Source: Mycobacterium sp. ACS1612 (lineage in GTDB: Bacteria > Actinomycetota > Actinomycetes > Mycobacteriales > Mycobacteriaceae). Taken from it: a stretch of 64,000 bases of DNA. The notes under the pieces were generated by a model. The model worked only from the letters and a program-made list of their open reading frames with translations, was not told the origin of the DNA and ran no database searches. Made by a program: the position numbers and the translations under genes. The stretch spans positions 98,739 to 162,738 of the forward strand of contig NZ_LZHZ01000033.1 of the NCBI RefSeq assembly GCF_001667505.1, given 5' to 3'. Shown one piece after another: positions 53,902 to 62,557 of the stretch (position 1 is the stretch's first letter; each line of letters opens with the position of its first letter).

Positions 53902-54462
53902 GTGTCCCCAGAACCCAACCGCGAATGGGCGGTCTGCGTGTACTGCGCGTCCGGCCCAACACATCCGGAGCTGTTGTCCCTGGCCGTCGAGGTCGGTGAA
54001 GCGATCGCCGCGCGCGGCTGGACGCTGGTCTCCGGCGGCGGCAACGTGTCGGCGATGGGGGCGCTCGCCAACGCAGCCAGGGCGCGCGGCGGCCGAACCG
54101 TCGGGGTGATCCCCAAGGCGCTGGTGCATCGGGAGGTGGCCGACACCGACGCCGACGAACTCGTGGTCACCGACACCATGCGCGAACGCAAGCAAGTCAT
54201 GGAGGACCGCGCCGACGCGTTCATCGCTTTGCCGGGAGGCATCGGAACCCTCGAAGAGTTCTTCGAAGCCTGGACAGCGGGGTATTTGGGTATGCACGAC
54301 AAGCCGGTGGTCATGCTCGACCCGATCGGGCACTACGACGGCCTGCTGGCCTGGTTGCACGGGCTGGTCGACAGCGGTTATGTCGCCGAAGGTGCGCTGG
54401 ACCGATTGGTCGTTGTCGGCGAGGTAGCCGCGGCGATGGCGGTGTGCGCACCTGCCCGGTGA
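53902..54462 (+). CDS. LOG family cytokinin riboside 5'-monophosphate phosphoribohydrolase
   Basis: A 186-residue Rossmann-like enzyme of the LOG/lysine decarboxylase-like family. Motifs are VCVYCASGPTHPELL, then LVSGGGNVSAMGALANAA and the catalytic PGGxGTxxE as FIALPGGIGTLEEFFEAW. LOG enzymes release free cytokinin bases from nucleotides; M. tuberculosis Rv1205 is such an enzyme and is targeted by the proteasome. I chose GTG 53902, giving MSPEPNREW; 53896 is also possible. It is divergent from the STAND ATPase. Confidence 0.9.
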   Translation: MSPEPNREWAVCVYCASGPTHPELLSLAVEVGEAIAARGWTLVSGGGNVSAMGALANAARARGGRTVGVIPKALVHREVADTDADELVVTDTMRERKQVMEDRADAFIALPGGIGTLEEFFEAWTAGYLGMHDKPVVMLDPIGHYDGLLAWLHGLVDSGYVAEGALDRLVVVGEVAAAMAVCAPAR

Positions 54463-54513
54463 CCGTGGTCACTAGGGTGTGGCACAACAGAAGAGTGAGG
54501 GGACGCACCGAAC

Positions 54514-56319
54514 ATGAGTGACAAGGGGACTCGCAGCAGCGTCGGGTTGCTCGACATCGCCAGTCAGGTACCGGGTCTGCTGATGGACCTACCGACCATC
54601 TTGAGTGGCGTGATCACCGGATTCGGCGCCCGCCCGTCGGCCAAGACGTCCATCGGCAAGGTTTTCCAGGACCGAGCGGCCCGCTACGGCGACAAGGTGT
54701 TCCTGCGGTTCGAGGACCGCGACATCACCTACCGGCAGGCCAACGAGACCGCCAATCGGTACGCCGCCGTGCTCGCGGCACGCGGGGTCGGCCACGGCGA
54801 CGTTGTCGGCATCATGCTGCGCAACTCGCCGGAACCCGTCCTCCTGATGCTCGCCGCGGTCAAGTGCGGCGCCATCTCCGGCATGCTGAATTACCACCAG
54901 CGCGGCGACGTACTCAAGCACAGCCTGGGACTGCTTTCGGCGAAGGTCGTCGTCGCCGACTCCGAATTCGTCGACCCGATTCATGAAAGCGGCGCCGACA
55001 CCGACGGTCTCGTGACGCTCGACGAATTCAACCGTCTCGCCGAAACCGCGCCGACAGGCAACCCGGCCACCGCGTCGGCCGTCCTCGCCAAGGACAAAGC
55101 GTTCTACATCTTCACGTCGGGCACGACCGGCATGCCGAAGGCCAGCGTGATGACGCACTACCGGTGGCTGCGGGCGCTCGCCGGGTTCGGCGGTCTGGGG
55201 ATGCGGCTGAACAGCAACGACACCCTGTACTGCTGTCTGCCGCTTTACCACAACAACGCGTTGACGGTCGCGTTGTCGGCGGTGCTCAACGGGGGCTCGA
55301 CACTGGCACTGGGCAAGTCGTTCTCGGCGTCGAAATTCTGGGACGAGGTCATCCGCTACGACGCAACCGCATTCGTCTACATCGGCGAGATCTGCGCGTA
55401 TCTGCTCAATCAGCCGGAGAAGGACACCGACCGCAAGCACAAAGTGCGGGTGATCGCCGGAAACGGTCTGCGCCCTGCGATTTGGGACGATTTCACCAAG
55501 CGGTTCGGGATCGCCCGGGTGTGCGAGTTCTACGCCGCCAGCGAGGGCAACACCGCATTCGTCAACGTGCTCAACGTCGACAAGACGACAGGCATCTGCC
55601 CGACGCCGGTGGCGTTCGTCGAATATGACTCGGAGACAGGCGATCCGGTGCGCGATGACAACGGCCGCGTCCGTAAGGTGCGCAATGGCGAACCCGGACT
55701 GCTGCTGTCGAAGGTCAGCAGCTTCCAGCCGTTCGACGGCTACACCGACAAGGAAGAGTCCGAGAAGAAGCTGGTGCGCGACGCCTTCAAGGACGGCGAC
55801 GTGTGGTTCAACACCGGCGACTTGATGCGCTCGCAGGGCTTCGGGCACGCGGCGTTCACCGACCGGCTCGGCGATACCTTCCGATGGAAAGGCGAGAACG
55901 TGGCCACCACCGAGGTCGAGGCGGCGATCTCCACCGACCCGCAGGTCGAGGAGGCGACGGTGTTCGGGGTCGAGGTGGAGGGCGCCGGCGGCAAGGCAGG
56001 CATGGCGGCCATACAGCTCAAGGAGGGCGAGGAGTTCGACGGCAAGGCCTTGGCCGAAGCGGCTTACGACAAATTGCCCGGTTATGCGGTGCCGCTGTTC
56101 GTCCGCGTCGTCAAGGAGTTGGCGCACACATCGACGTTCAAGAGTCAGAAGGTCGACCTCCGCAAGGAGGGCTACGGCGGCAACACCGGCGAGGGTGACG
56201 AAGAAGCCGACAAGATCGAAGACCCGATCTACGTGCTGGCCGGCCGCGACGAGGGCTACGTCGAGTTCTACGACGAGTACCCGAAAGAGGTCGCGGACGG
56301 CAAGCGGCCCAAGAACTAG
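54514..56319 (+). CDS. fadD6: Long-chain acyl-CoA synthetase FadD6 (FATP-like)
   Basis: A 601-residue adenylate-forming enzyme of the very-long-chain/fatty-acid-transport-protein type. The AMP-binding motif is FYIFTSGTTGMPKASVMTHY, with FYAASEGNTAF and DVWFNTGDLMRSQGFGHAAF following; the C-terminal part holds DTFRWKGENVATTEVE and KVDLRKEGYGG. It activates long fatty acids to CoA esters and may couple uptake to activation at the membrane. It starts at ATG 54514 and matches Rv1206 in order and length. Confidence 0.9.
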   Translation: MSDKGTRSSVGLLDIASQVPGLLMDLPTILSGVITGFGARPSAKTSIGKVFQDRAARYGDKVFLRFEDRDITYRQANETANRYAAVLAARGVGHGDVVGIMLRNSPEPVLLMLAAVKCGAISGMLNYHQRGDVLKHSLGLLSAKVVVADSEFVDPIHESGADTDGLVTLDEFNRLAETAPTGNPATASAVLAKDKAFYIFTSGTTGMPKASVMTHYRWLRALAGFGGLGMRLNSNDTLYCCLPLYHNNALTVALSAVLNGGSTLALGKSFSASKFWDEVIRYDATAFVYIGEICAYLLNQPEKDTDRKHKVRVIAGNGLRPAIWDDFTKRFGIARVCEFYAASEGNTAFVNVLNVDKTTGICPTPVAFVEYDSETGDPVRDDNGRVRKVRNGEPGLLLSKVSSFQPFDGYTDKEESEKKLVRDAFKDGDVWFNTGDLMRSQGFGHAAFTDRLGDTFRWKGENVATTEVEAAISTDPQVEEATVFGVEVEGAGGKAGMAAIQLKEGEEFDGKALAEAAYDKLPGYAVPLFVRVVKELAHTSTFKSQKVDLRKEGYGGNTGEGDEEADKIEDPIYVLAGRDEGYVEFYDEYPKEVADGKRPKN

Positions 56320-56327
56320 CGATTCGG

Positions 56328-56765
56328 TCAGTCGTAAACGATCACCGCGCGGCCGAGCACATCGCCGCGAGCGATCGATTCGAGCGTCTCGTTCACGTCG
56401 TCGAAGCGAATGTCGACGCGGTTGCCGATCAAGCCGACGGAAGCCACCGCGCCAGCCGGATGGAGTCCTCGGAGCCCGCGCATTCGATGACCGCGTCGAG
56501 TTCGGGGCGCCCGGTGAGCGCCTCCAATTCCGAGCGCACCGATGCGGCCGTCTTGTCCCGAACGTTGATCGCGTGGTCCGCGCCATTGTCGAGGGCGATC
56601 TTCCGCGAGACCGGACGCCTTCGGCACGTCCGGGCCGACGCTGTCGACCCAGCCGGCGACCTCATGACCTGGGGTCATCGGAAACGCCATGGCGAGCCCG
56701 GTGTCGAAGTAGCCGTCGAGCACCTCTTCGTGGATTCACTGGGCGCCGATTTCGGTGTGCCGGGT
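56328..56765 (-). pseudogene. Zinc alcohol dehydrogenase remnant
   Basis: Pieces of a medium-chain alcohol dehydrogenase appear in changing frames. They are HTEIGAQ followed by an in-frame stop and then IHEEVLDGYFDTGLAMAF, the zinc-site motif MTPGHEVAGWVDSVGPDVP, then with a large gap KIALDNGADHAINV and LDAVIECAGSEDSIRLARWL, and ASVGLIGNRVDIRFDDVNET near the end. The central cofactor domain and the N-terminus are missing, so the gene is dead. It lies between fadD6 and folP2, where no gene stands in M. tuberculosis. Confidence 0.85.
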
Positions 56766-56818
56766 CGCGCTGGCCGCGACTGAACACACCCAAATCGCAG
56801 GCCCGTAGCCTGGAAGGC

Positions 56819-57694
56819 GTGTTGTCCACCTTCTGCGGTCGTCCGGTGGCCGCCGATCGCGCCTTGATCATGGCGATCGTCAACCGCACACCGGACTCGT
56901 TTTACGACCGCGGCGCCACCTTCACCGACGAAGCCGCGAAGACGGCGGCGCACTGGGTGGTCGAAGAGGGCGCGGACGTGGTCGACGTGGGCGGCGTGAA
57001 GGCCGGACCGGGCGAGACCGTCGGCATCGACGAGGAGATCGTGCGCGTCGTGCCGTTCATCGAGTGGCTGCGGGCCACCTTCCCCGATCAGGTGCTCAGC
57101 GTCGACACCTGGCGCGCCGAGGTGGCCAAGCAGGCCTGCGCGGCCGGGGCGGACCTGATCAACGACACCTGGGGCGGCGCCGACCCCGCTCTGGCCGAGG
57201 TCGCGGCCGAATTCGGCGCCGGGCTGGTGTGCTCGCACACCGGGGGTGCCACGCCAAGGACCCGGCCGTTTCGGGTCAACTACGGTATCTCCGAACGCGG
57301 AGTCGTCGACGACGTGATCGCAGAGGTGACCGCGGCGGCCGAGCGCGCGGTGGCCGTCGGCGTTGCCAGAGACGCGGTGATGATCGACCCGACCCACGAT
57401 TTCGGCAAGAACACTTACCACGGTCTTACTTTGTTGCGCCATGTGAAAGAGCTTGTAAACACTGGATGGCCCGTCCTGATGGCACTGAGCAACAAGGATT
57501 TCGTCGGGGAGACTCTGGGTGTGGGACTGACTGAGCGCCTGGAGGGCACCCTGGCCGCGACCGCTCTGGCTGCGGCGGAGGGGGCTGCCATGTTCCGCGT
57601 GCACGAAGTCGGCCCCACCCGGCGCGTGCTGGAAATGGTCGCGTCGATTCAGGGCGTGCGGCCACCAGCGCGCACAGTGAGGGGACTGTCATGA
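56819..57694 (+). CDS. folP2: Dihydropteroate synthase homologue FolP2
   Basis: A 291-residue TIM-barrel protein of the DHPS family. Features are MAIVNRTPDSFYDRGATF, then EEGADVVDVGGVKAGPGE, LSVDTWRAEVAKQACAAGAD, LINDTWGGADP and the IDPTHDFGKNTYHG region. In M. tuberculosis and M. leprae this second paralogue lacks dihydropteroate synthase activity, so its true role is unclear. Start is GTG 56819 or TTG 56822, the latter with better spacing from GGAAGG. Its last four bases overlap the gpgS start. In this neighbourhood it may serve the methylglucose lipopolysaccharide cluster. Confidence 0.9.
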   Translation: MLSTFCGRPVAADRALIMAIVNRTPDSFYDRGATFTDEAAKTAAHWVVEEGADVVDVGGVKAGPGETVGIDEEIVRVVPFIEWLRATFPDQVLSVDTWRAEVAKQACAAGADLINDTWGGADPALAEVAAEFGAGLVCSHTGGATPRTRPFRVNYGISERGVVDDVIAEVTAAAERAVAVGVARDAVMIDPTHDFGKNTYHGLTLLRHVKELVNTGWPVLMALSNKDFVGETLGVGLTERLEGTLAATALAAAEGAAMFRVHEVGPTRRVLEMVASIQGVRPPARTVRGLS

Positions 57695-58647
57695 CCGTGA
57701 TCATCGAGCCGACGCCCGGCTCCTCAGGAACGGACGTCGTCACCGGCAGATGGCTGGCCGACCACACCTGGAACCGGCCGTCGTGGACGGTCGACGAACT
57801 GGTCGCCGCCAAGGCCGGCCGGACCATCTCGGTGGTGCTGCCCGCCCTCAACGAGGAAGAGACCGTCGGCAGTGTCGTCGAGACCATCACGCCGCTGCTC
57901 GGTGGGCTGGTCGACGAACTCATCGTGCTCGACTCCGGATCCACCGACGAGACCGAGATCCGCGCGATCGCCGCGGGCGCCAAGGTGGTCAGCCGCGAGG
58001 TCGCACTGCCGGAGGTGGAGCCACAGCCGGGCAAGGGCGAGGTGCTGTGGCGGTCGCTGGCCGCCACCACCGGCGACATCATCGTGTTCGTCGACTCCGA
58101 CCTGATCGACCCCGACCCGATGTTCGTGCCCAAGCTGGTCGGCCCGCTGCTGACCACCGACGGGGTGCATCTGGTCAAGGGCTTCTACCGGCGGCCGCTG
58201 AAGGTCAGCGGCAGCGAGGACGCCAACGGCGGCGGCCGGGTCACCGAACTGGTCGCCCGCCCGCTGCTGGCGTCGCTGCGACCCGAACTGAGCTGTCTGC
58301 TGCAGCCGCTGGGCGGCGAGTACGCGGGCACCCGGGAACTGCTGACCTCGGTGCCGTTCGCACCCGGCTACGGCGTGGAGATCGGACTGCTGATCGACAC
58401 CTACGACCGGCTCGGCCTCGACGCGATCGCCCAGGTCAACCTGGGAGTTCGGACACACCGCAACCGGCCCCTGACCGAACTGGCGTCGATGAGCCGCCAG
58501 GTGATCGCGACCCTGCTGTCGCGCTGCGGCGTACCCGACTCCGGGGTGGCGCTGACCCAGTTCTTCGCCGACGGCGACGACTACACCCCGCGCACCTCGG
58601 CGGTGTCGTTGGCGGACCGGCCTCCGATGAACACGTTGCGCGGTTAG
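57691..58647 (+). CDS. gpgS: Glucosyl-3-phosphoglycerate synthase GpgS
   Basis: A 318-residue GT81 glycosyltransferase that transfers glucose from NDP-glucose to 3-phosphoglycerate, the first step of methylglucose lipopolysaccharide synthesis. The nucleotide-binding start SVVLPALNEEETVGSVVET, the metal-binding DSD in IIVFVDSDLIDPDPMF, and the acceptor loop LQPLGGEYAGTRELL are as in Rv1208. The ATGA overlap with folP2 couples translation. It is a cytosolic enzyme. Confidence 0.94.
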   Translation: MTVIIEPTPGSSGTDVVTGRWLADHTWNRPSWTVDELVAAKAGRTISVVLPALNEEETVGSVVETITPLLGGLVDELIVLDSGSTDETEIRAIAAGAKVVSREVALPEVEPQPGKGEVLWRSLAATTGDIIVFVDSDLIDPDPMFVPKLVGPLLTTDGVHLVKGFYRRPLKVSGSEDANGGGRVTELVARPLLASLRPELSCLLQPLGGEYAGTRELLTSVPFAPGYGVEIGLLIDTYDRLGLDAIAQVNLGVRTHRNRPLTELASMSRQVIATLLSRCGVPDSGVALTQFFADGDDYTPRTSAVSLADRPPMNTLRG

Positions 58648-58680
58648 CGACCTGTCGGAGCCATCCGGCAATATCGACGT

Positions 58681-59046
58681 GTGACCTTGGTTCTGCTCTA
58701 TCTGGTCGTGCTGATCTTGGTGGCCGTCGTGCTGTTCGGCCTCGGTAGCGTGCTGTTCGGCCGCGGTGAATCGTTGCCGCCGCTGCCGCGCGCCACCACC
58801 GCGACGGTGCTGCCCGCGTCGGGCGTCACAGGCGCCGACGTCGACGCCGTCAAGTTCACCCAGGCGGTGCGCGGCTACAAGACCAGCGAGGTGGACTGGG
58901 TGCTCGACCGACTCGGCCAGGAACTCGACCTGCTGCGCGGTCAACTCGCCGCGGTGCGCGCGGCCAACGGCATCCAGGACGACACTGACGACGTCGACGA
59001 GCACCGGGGCGCCCACGCGTTGCCCTCCGGCGAGGACGACGCGTGA
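58681..59046 (+). CDS. DivIVA-domain membrane protein (Rv1209-like)
   Basis: A 121-residue protein starting at GTG 58681. One membrane helix (LVLLYLVVLILVAVVLFGLG) is followed by a linker and a short DivIVA-type segment (VDAVKFTQAVRGYKTSEVDW, then VLDRLGQELDLL), which forms a coiled coil. The end is acidic. Related proteins recruit factors to the cell pole. The last four bases (GTGA) overlap the tagA start, placing it in the gpgS-tagA run as in M. tuberculosis. Confidence 0.8.
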   Translation: MTLVLLYLVVLILVAVVLFGLGSVLFGRGESLPPLPRATTATVLPASGVTGADVDAVKFTQAVRGYKTSEVDWVLDRLGQELDLLRGQLAAVRAANGIQDDTDDVDEHRGAHALPSGEDDA

Positions 59047-59633
59047 CTGTCACCGACGACGGCCGCACCCGATGCGGCTGGATCGATCAATCGCGTTTGG
59101 CGCCAGACGATTTCGTGCTGTACCGGGACTACCACGACACCGAGTGGGGTCGTCCGCTGCGCAATTCGGCCGCGCTGTTCGAACGGATCAGCCTCGAGGC
59201 GTTTCAGAGCGGACTCTCCTGGTTGATCATCCTGCGCAAGCGCGAGAACTTCAGGCGTGCGTTCCACGGGTTCGACGCCGAACGCGTCGCCCGCTACACC
59301 GAACGCGACATCGACCGCCTGATGGCCGACACCGGAATCGTGCGCAACCGGATGAAGGTGGAAGCCACCATCGCCAATGCGCGCGCGGTGGCCGATTTGG
59401 ACGTCGATCTCGGCGAGTTGCTGTGGTCGTTCGCGCCGCCGCCACGCCCGCGGCCGGCCGACCTGTCGCAGGTGCCTGCGGTGACGCCGGAGTCGACCGC
59501 GATGGCCAAGGAGTTGAAGCGCCGAGGCTTCAAATTCGTCGGCCCCACGACGGCCTACGCCTTGATGCAAGCCACTGGAATGGTCGACGACCACACCGCC
59601 GACTGCTGGGTCCCGGCCATCAAAGCCGCATGA
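59043..59633 (+). CDS. tagA: DNA-3-methyladenine glycosylase I TagA
   Basis: A 196-residue base-excision enzyme that removes 3-methyladenine from alkylated DNA. The zinc site uses the Cys in RCGWIDQS, the His in YRDYHDTEWGRPL, and the His and Cys in DDHTADCWVP. SLEAFQSGLSWLIIL is the base-recognition helix region, and RGFKFVGPTTAYALMQATGM is the family end motif. It starts at GTG 59043, overlapping the previous stop. Matches Rv1210. Confidence 0.94.
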   Translation: MTVTDDGRTRCGWIDQSRLAPDDFVLYRDYHDTEWGRPLRNSAALFERISLEAFQSGLSWLIILRKRENFRRAFHGFDAERVARYTERDIDRLMADTGIVRNRMKVEATIANARAVADLDVDLGELLWSFAPPPRPRPADLSQVPAVTPESTAMAKELKRRGFKFVGPTTAYALMQATGMVDDHTADCWVPAIKAA

Positions 59634-59739
59634 TATCGACGGTCATAGCCGGGTCTTTGCACACCGAACGCCGCGGATAGGGAACAATAGGAGAAGATCA
59701 ACAGCCCGAGCGGGCCAGCTCATGTGGAGGGAGCACTCG

Positions 59740-59907
59740 ATGGCGGCGATGAAGCCCCGGACCGGAGACGGTCCACTGGAAGCAACCAAGGAGGGGCGCG
59801 GCATCGTGATGCGGGTACCACTGGAGGGCGGTGGGCGGCTCGTCGTCGAACTGACCCCCGAAGAAGCGGCCGCCCTCGGCGACGAACTCAAGGGCGTCAC
59901 CAGCTAG
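59740..59907 (+). CDS. DUF3117 small protein (Rv1211-like)
   Basis: A 55-residue protein from ATG 59740, with GGAGGG just upstream. The sequence KPRTGDGPLEATKEGRGIVM followed by VPLEGGGRLVVELTPEEAA is that of DUF3117, a very conserved actinobacterial small protein of unknown role. It is soluble, with a beta-rich core. It lies alone between tagA and the convergent glgM gene, 106 bases after tagA, so it probably has its own promoter. Confidence 0.88.
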   Translation: MAAMKPRTGDGPLEATKEGRGIVMRVPLEGGGRLVVELTPEEAAALGDELKGVTS

Positions 59908-59920
59908 GCGCCTGTACCGC

Positions 59921-61084
59921 CTACGAAGACACTTTTCGGTAGATCTCCAAAGTCTGTTCGGCGATGTGCGCCCAGGAGAATTCCTGGATGCAGCGCTGGC
60001 GGCCGGCTTGGCCGTACTGGCGGGCCCGCTGCGGGTCGGCCACCAACGAGTTGACCGCCTCGGCGAGTTGCCGCTCGAACAGCGCTGGGTCGTCCGCTCC
60101 GTAGTGCACCAGCAGACCCGTCTGCTGGTCCGCGACCACCTCGGGAATGCCGCCGACATCGGAGGCGACCACCGCCGTCGCGCAGGCCATCGCCTCCAGG
60201 TTCACGATGCCAAGCGGTTCATACACCGACGGGCAGACGAAAACGGCCGCCGCCGAGAGTATTTCGCGGATCTTGCCGATGGGCAGCATCTCGCGGACCC
60301 AGTAGACGCCGCTGCGGGCGCGCGCCAACTCCTGCACCGCCGACGTCACCTCGGCGGCGATCTCGGGGGTGTCCGGGGCACCCGCACACAGCACCAACTG
60401 GATCTCGGGGGCGAAGTGATGCGTCGCCGCGATCAGATGTGCGACGCCCTTCTGCCGGGTTATCCGCCCGACGAACGCGACGATCGGGCGGGTCATGTCG
60501 ACGCCCAGCTCTTCGAGCACCGAGTCCCCCGGCTCCGGGTCGACCGGATACCAGACGTCGGTGTCGATCCCGTTGCGCACCACGTGCACCCGGTTGGGAT
60601 CCAGCGCCGGATACGTCTTGAGCACGTCGTCGCGCATCCCGGAGCTGACCGCGATCACCGCGTCGGCGGCCTCGACGGCCGTCTTCTCCACCCACGACGA
60701 CACCCGGTAGCCGCCGCCGAGTTGTTCGGCCTTCCACGGCCGCATCGGCTCGAGCGAATGCGCGGTCAGCACGTGCGGGACGCCGTACAGCAGCGCGGCC
60801 AGGTGGCCGGCCAGCCCGGTGTACCAGGTGTGCGAATGAACGACGGTGGCGTTGGACGCCCCGTTGACCATGTCGAGGTCCGCCGACAGCGTCGACAACG
60901 CCGGATTGGCGCCCTTGAGCGCCGGATCGGGTTGGTGGACGAACGCGCCCGGCCGCGGCGCTCCCATGCAGTGCACGTCGACCTCACACAGGTGGCGCAG
61001 CTGCGCGACGAGTTCGGTGACGTGGACGCCTGCCCCGCCGTAAACCTCGGGTGGATACTCCCGAGTCATCATCGCCACCCGCAT
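59921..61084 (-). CDS. glgM: Alpha-maltose-1-phosphate synthase GlgM (GlgA-type GT4)
   Basis: A 387-residue GT4 glycosyltransferase, formerly annotated glgA. It makes maltose-1-phosphate from ADP-glucose and glucose-1-phosphate for the GlgE pathway of capsule and cytosolic alpha-glucan. The N-terminal Rossmann domain has MTREYPPEVYGGAGVHVTEL, and the C-terminal nucleotide-binding domain has FVGRITRQKGVAHLIAA and VCPSVYEPLGIVNLEAMACA (E-x7-E). Starting at ATG 61084 it has exactly the length of Rv1212c. It is divergent from glgC, which supplies its ADP-glucose. Confidence 0.94.
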   Translation of the reverse strand: MRVAMMTREYPPEVYGGAGVHVTELVAQLRHLCEVDVHCMGAPRPGAFVHQPDPALKGANPALSTLSADLDMVNGASNATVVHSHTWYTGLAGHLAALLYGVPHVLTAHSLEPMRPWKAEQLGGGYRVSSWVEKTAVEAADAVIAVSSGMRDDVLKTYPALDPNRVHVVRNGIDTDVWYPVDPEPGDSVLEELGVDMTRPIVAFVGRITRQKGVAHLIAATHHFAPEIQLVLCAGAPDTPEIAAEVTSAVQELARARSGVYWVREMLPIGKIREILSAAAVFVCPSVYEPLGIVNLEAMACATAVVASDVGGIPEVVADQQTGLLVHYGADDPALFERQLAEAVNSLVADPQRARQYGQAGRQRCIQEFSWAHIAEQTLEIYRKVSS

Positions 61085-61210
61085 AGTGACGACCGTAGTA
61101 GCTGCCGGAGGTTTATTCGACTGCCAATACGCCAAATACCTTGACTGACAAAACCGATCAATAGCACTCAATGGCTGGCAGCCACGTGCACCTGCGGATA
61201 GGTTTGATTC
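61085..61210. promoter_or_regulatory. Divergent promoter region of glgM and glgC
   Basis: A 126-base gap that must hold both promoters. TTGACT at 61141-61146 is a good -35 candidate for glgC; the matching -10 is not clear. Confidence 0.4.
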
Positions 61211-62425
61211 ATGAGGGAGTTGCCACATGTGCTTGGCATCGTCCTGGCCGGCGGGGAAGGCAAGCGGCTCTACCCGCTGACGGCCGACCGCGCCAAGCCG
61301 GCGGTTCCTTTCGGCGGCGCGTACCGGCTGATTGATTTTGTGCTGTCTAACCTGGTGAACGCGCGATACCTGCGTATCTGCGTGCTGACCCAATACAAAT
61401 CGCATTCGCTGGACCGGCACATCTCGCAGAACTGGCGGCTGTCCGGGTTGGCCGGTGAGTACATCACCCCGGTGCCTGCCCAGCAGCGGCTCGGCCCGCG
61501 CTGGTACACCGGTTCGGCCGACGCGATCTATCAGTCGCTGAACCTGATCTACGACGAGGATCCCGATTACATCGTCGTGTTCGGCGCCGACCACGTGTAC
61601 CGGATGGACCCCGAGCAGATGGTCCAGTTCCACATCGAGAGCGGCGCGGGAGCCACGGTCGCGGGTATCCGGGTGCCGCGGGCGGAGGCCAGCGCGTTCG
61701 GCTGCATCGACGCCGACGAGTCCGGACGCATCCGCGAGTTCGTCGAGAAGCCTGCCGATCCGCCGGGCACCCCTGACGACCCGGAGTCGACGTTCGTGTC
61801 GATGGGCAACTACATCTTCACCACCAAGGTGCTGATCGACGCGATCCGCGCCGACGCCGACGACGACCACTCCGACCACGACATGGGTGGCGACATCATC
61901 CCGCGGCTGGTCGCCGACGGCATGGCCGCGGTGTACGACTTCCACAACAACGAGGTGCCCGGCGCCACCGAACGCGACCACGGCTACTGGCGCGACGTCG
62001 GGACGTTGGACGCGTTCTACGACGCCCACATGGACCTGGTGTCGGTGCATCCGGTGTTCAATCTCTACAACAAGCGCTGGCCGATCCGCGGCGAGTCGGA
62101 AATGCTGGCGCCCGCCAAGTTCGTCAACGGCGGTTCCGCGCAGGAGTCGGTGGTCGGCGCGGGCAGCATCATTTCGGCTGCATCCGTTCGCAATTCGGTG
62201 CTGTCGTCCAACGTTGTTGTCGACGACGGGGCGATCGTCGAGGGCAGCGTGATCATGCCGGGCACCCGGATAGGCCGCGGCGCGGTGGTGCGCCACGCGA
62301 TCCTCGACAAGAACGTCGTCGTGGGGCCCGGCGAGATGGTCGGTGTCGACTTGGAGAAGGACCGCGAGCGATTCGCGATCAGCGCAGGGGGAGTGGTCGC
62401 GGTCGGTAAGGGCGTTTGGATCTAG
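61211..62425 (+). CDS. glgC: Glucose-1-phosphate adenylyltransferase GlgC
   Basis: A 404-residue ADP-glucose pyrophosphorylase that makes ADP-glucose from glucose-1-phosphate and ATP, feeding GlgM and alpha-glucan synthesis. It has the nucleotide loop [16 protein letters not shown], then [20 protein letters not shown], the sugar-binding FVEKPADPP and [15 protein letters not shown], and a C-terminal left-handed beta-helix ([20 protein letters not shown]). Length and position match Rv1213. The stop overlaps a convergent DUF4126 fragment by four bases. Confidence 0.95.
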   Translation: MRELPHVLGIVLAGGEGKRLYPLTADRAKPAVPFGGAYRLIDFVLSNLVNARYLRICVLTQYKSHSLDRHISQNWRLSGLAGEYITPVPAQQRLGPRWYTGSADAIYQSLNLIYDEDPDYIVVFGADHVYRMDPEQMVQFHIESGAGATVAGIRVPRAEASAFGCIDADESGRIREFVEKPADPPGTPDDPESTFVSMGNYIFTTKVLIDAIRADADDDHSDHDMGGDIIPRLVADGMAAVYDFHNNEVPGATERDHGYWRDVGTLDAFYDAHMDLVSVHPVFNLYNKRWPIRGESEMLAPAKFVNGGSAQESVVGAGSIISAASVRNSVLSSNVVVDDGAIVEGSVIMPGTRIGRGAVVRHAILDKNVVVGPGEMVGVDLEKDRERFAISAGGVVAVGKGVWI

Positions 62426-62529
62426 CCGAGCGCGCGAACCTCGACCACAAGCAGGCCGAGCGCCAGCAGCGGGATGTAGGCGTTCAGCCCCGCCGCGATG
62501 GCCAGCCCGGAGCCGTTCAACAGTTCCAT
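62422..62529 (-). pseudogene. DUF4126 N-terminal fragment (35 codons)
   Basis: The frame from ATG 62529 begins MELLNGSGLAIAAGLNAYIP, which matches the start of DUF4126 membrane proteins. It breaks off after one hydrophobic segment at a stop in 62422-62424, in the glgC end. Full members are around 180-200 residues, so this is a remnant or a very short derivative. It lies between glgC and a 13E12-type gene, a place of likely rearrangement. Confidence 0.5.
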
Positions 62530-62557
62530 CTAGTCAGCATGGGTGTGTAGAGGTCAG

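Noticed and set aside
54589..56586. Minus-strand frame of 665 codons opposite fadD6
   Set aside because: It mirrors the fadD6 codons and contains no recognisable domain; fadD6 is unambiguous.
61085..62296. Upstream extension of the glgM frame to 791 codons
   Set aside because: The added part is antisense to glgC with shadow composition; ATG 61084 gives the exact length of the known GlgM family.
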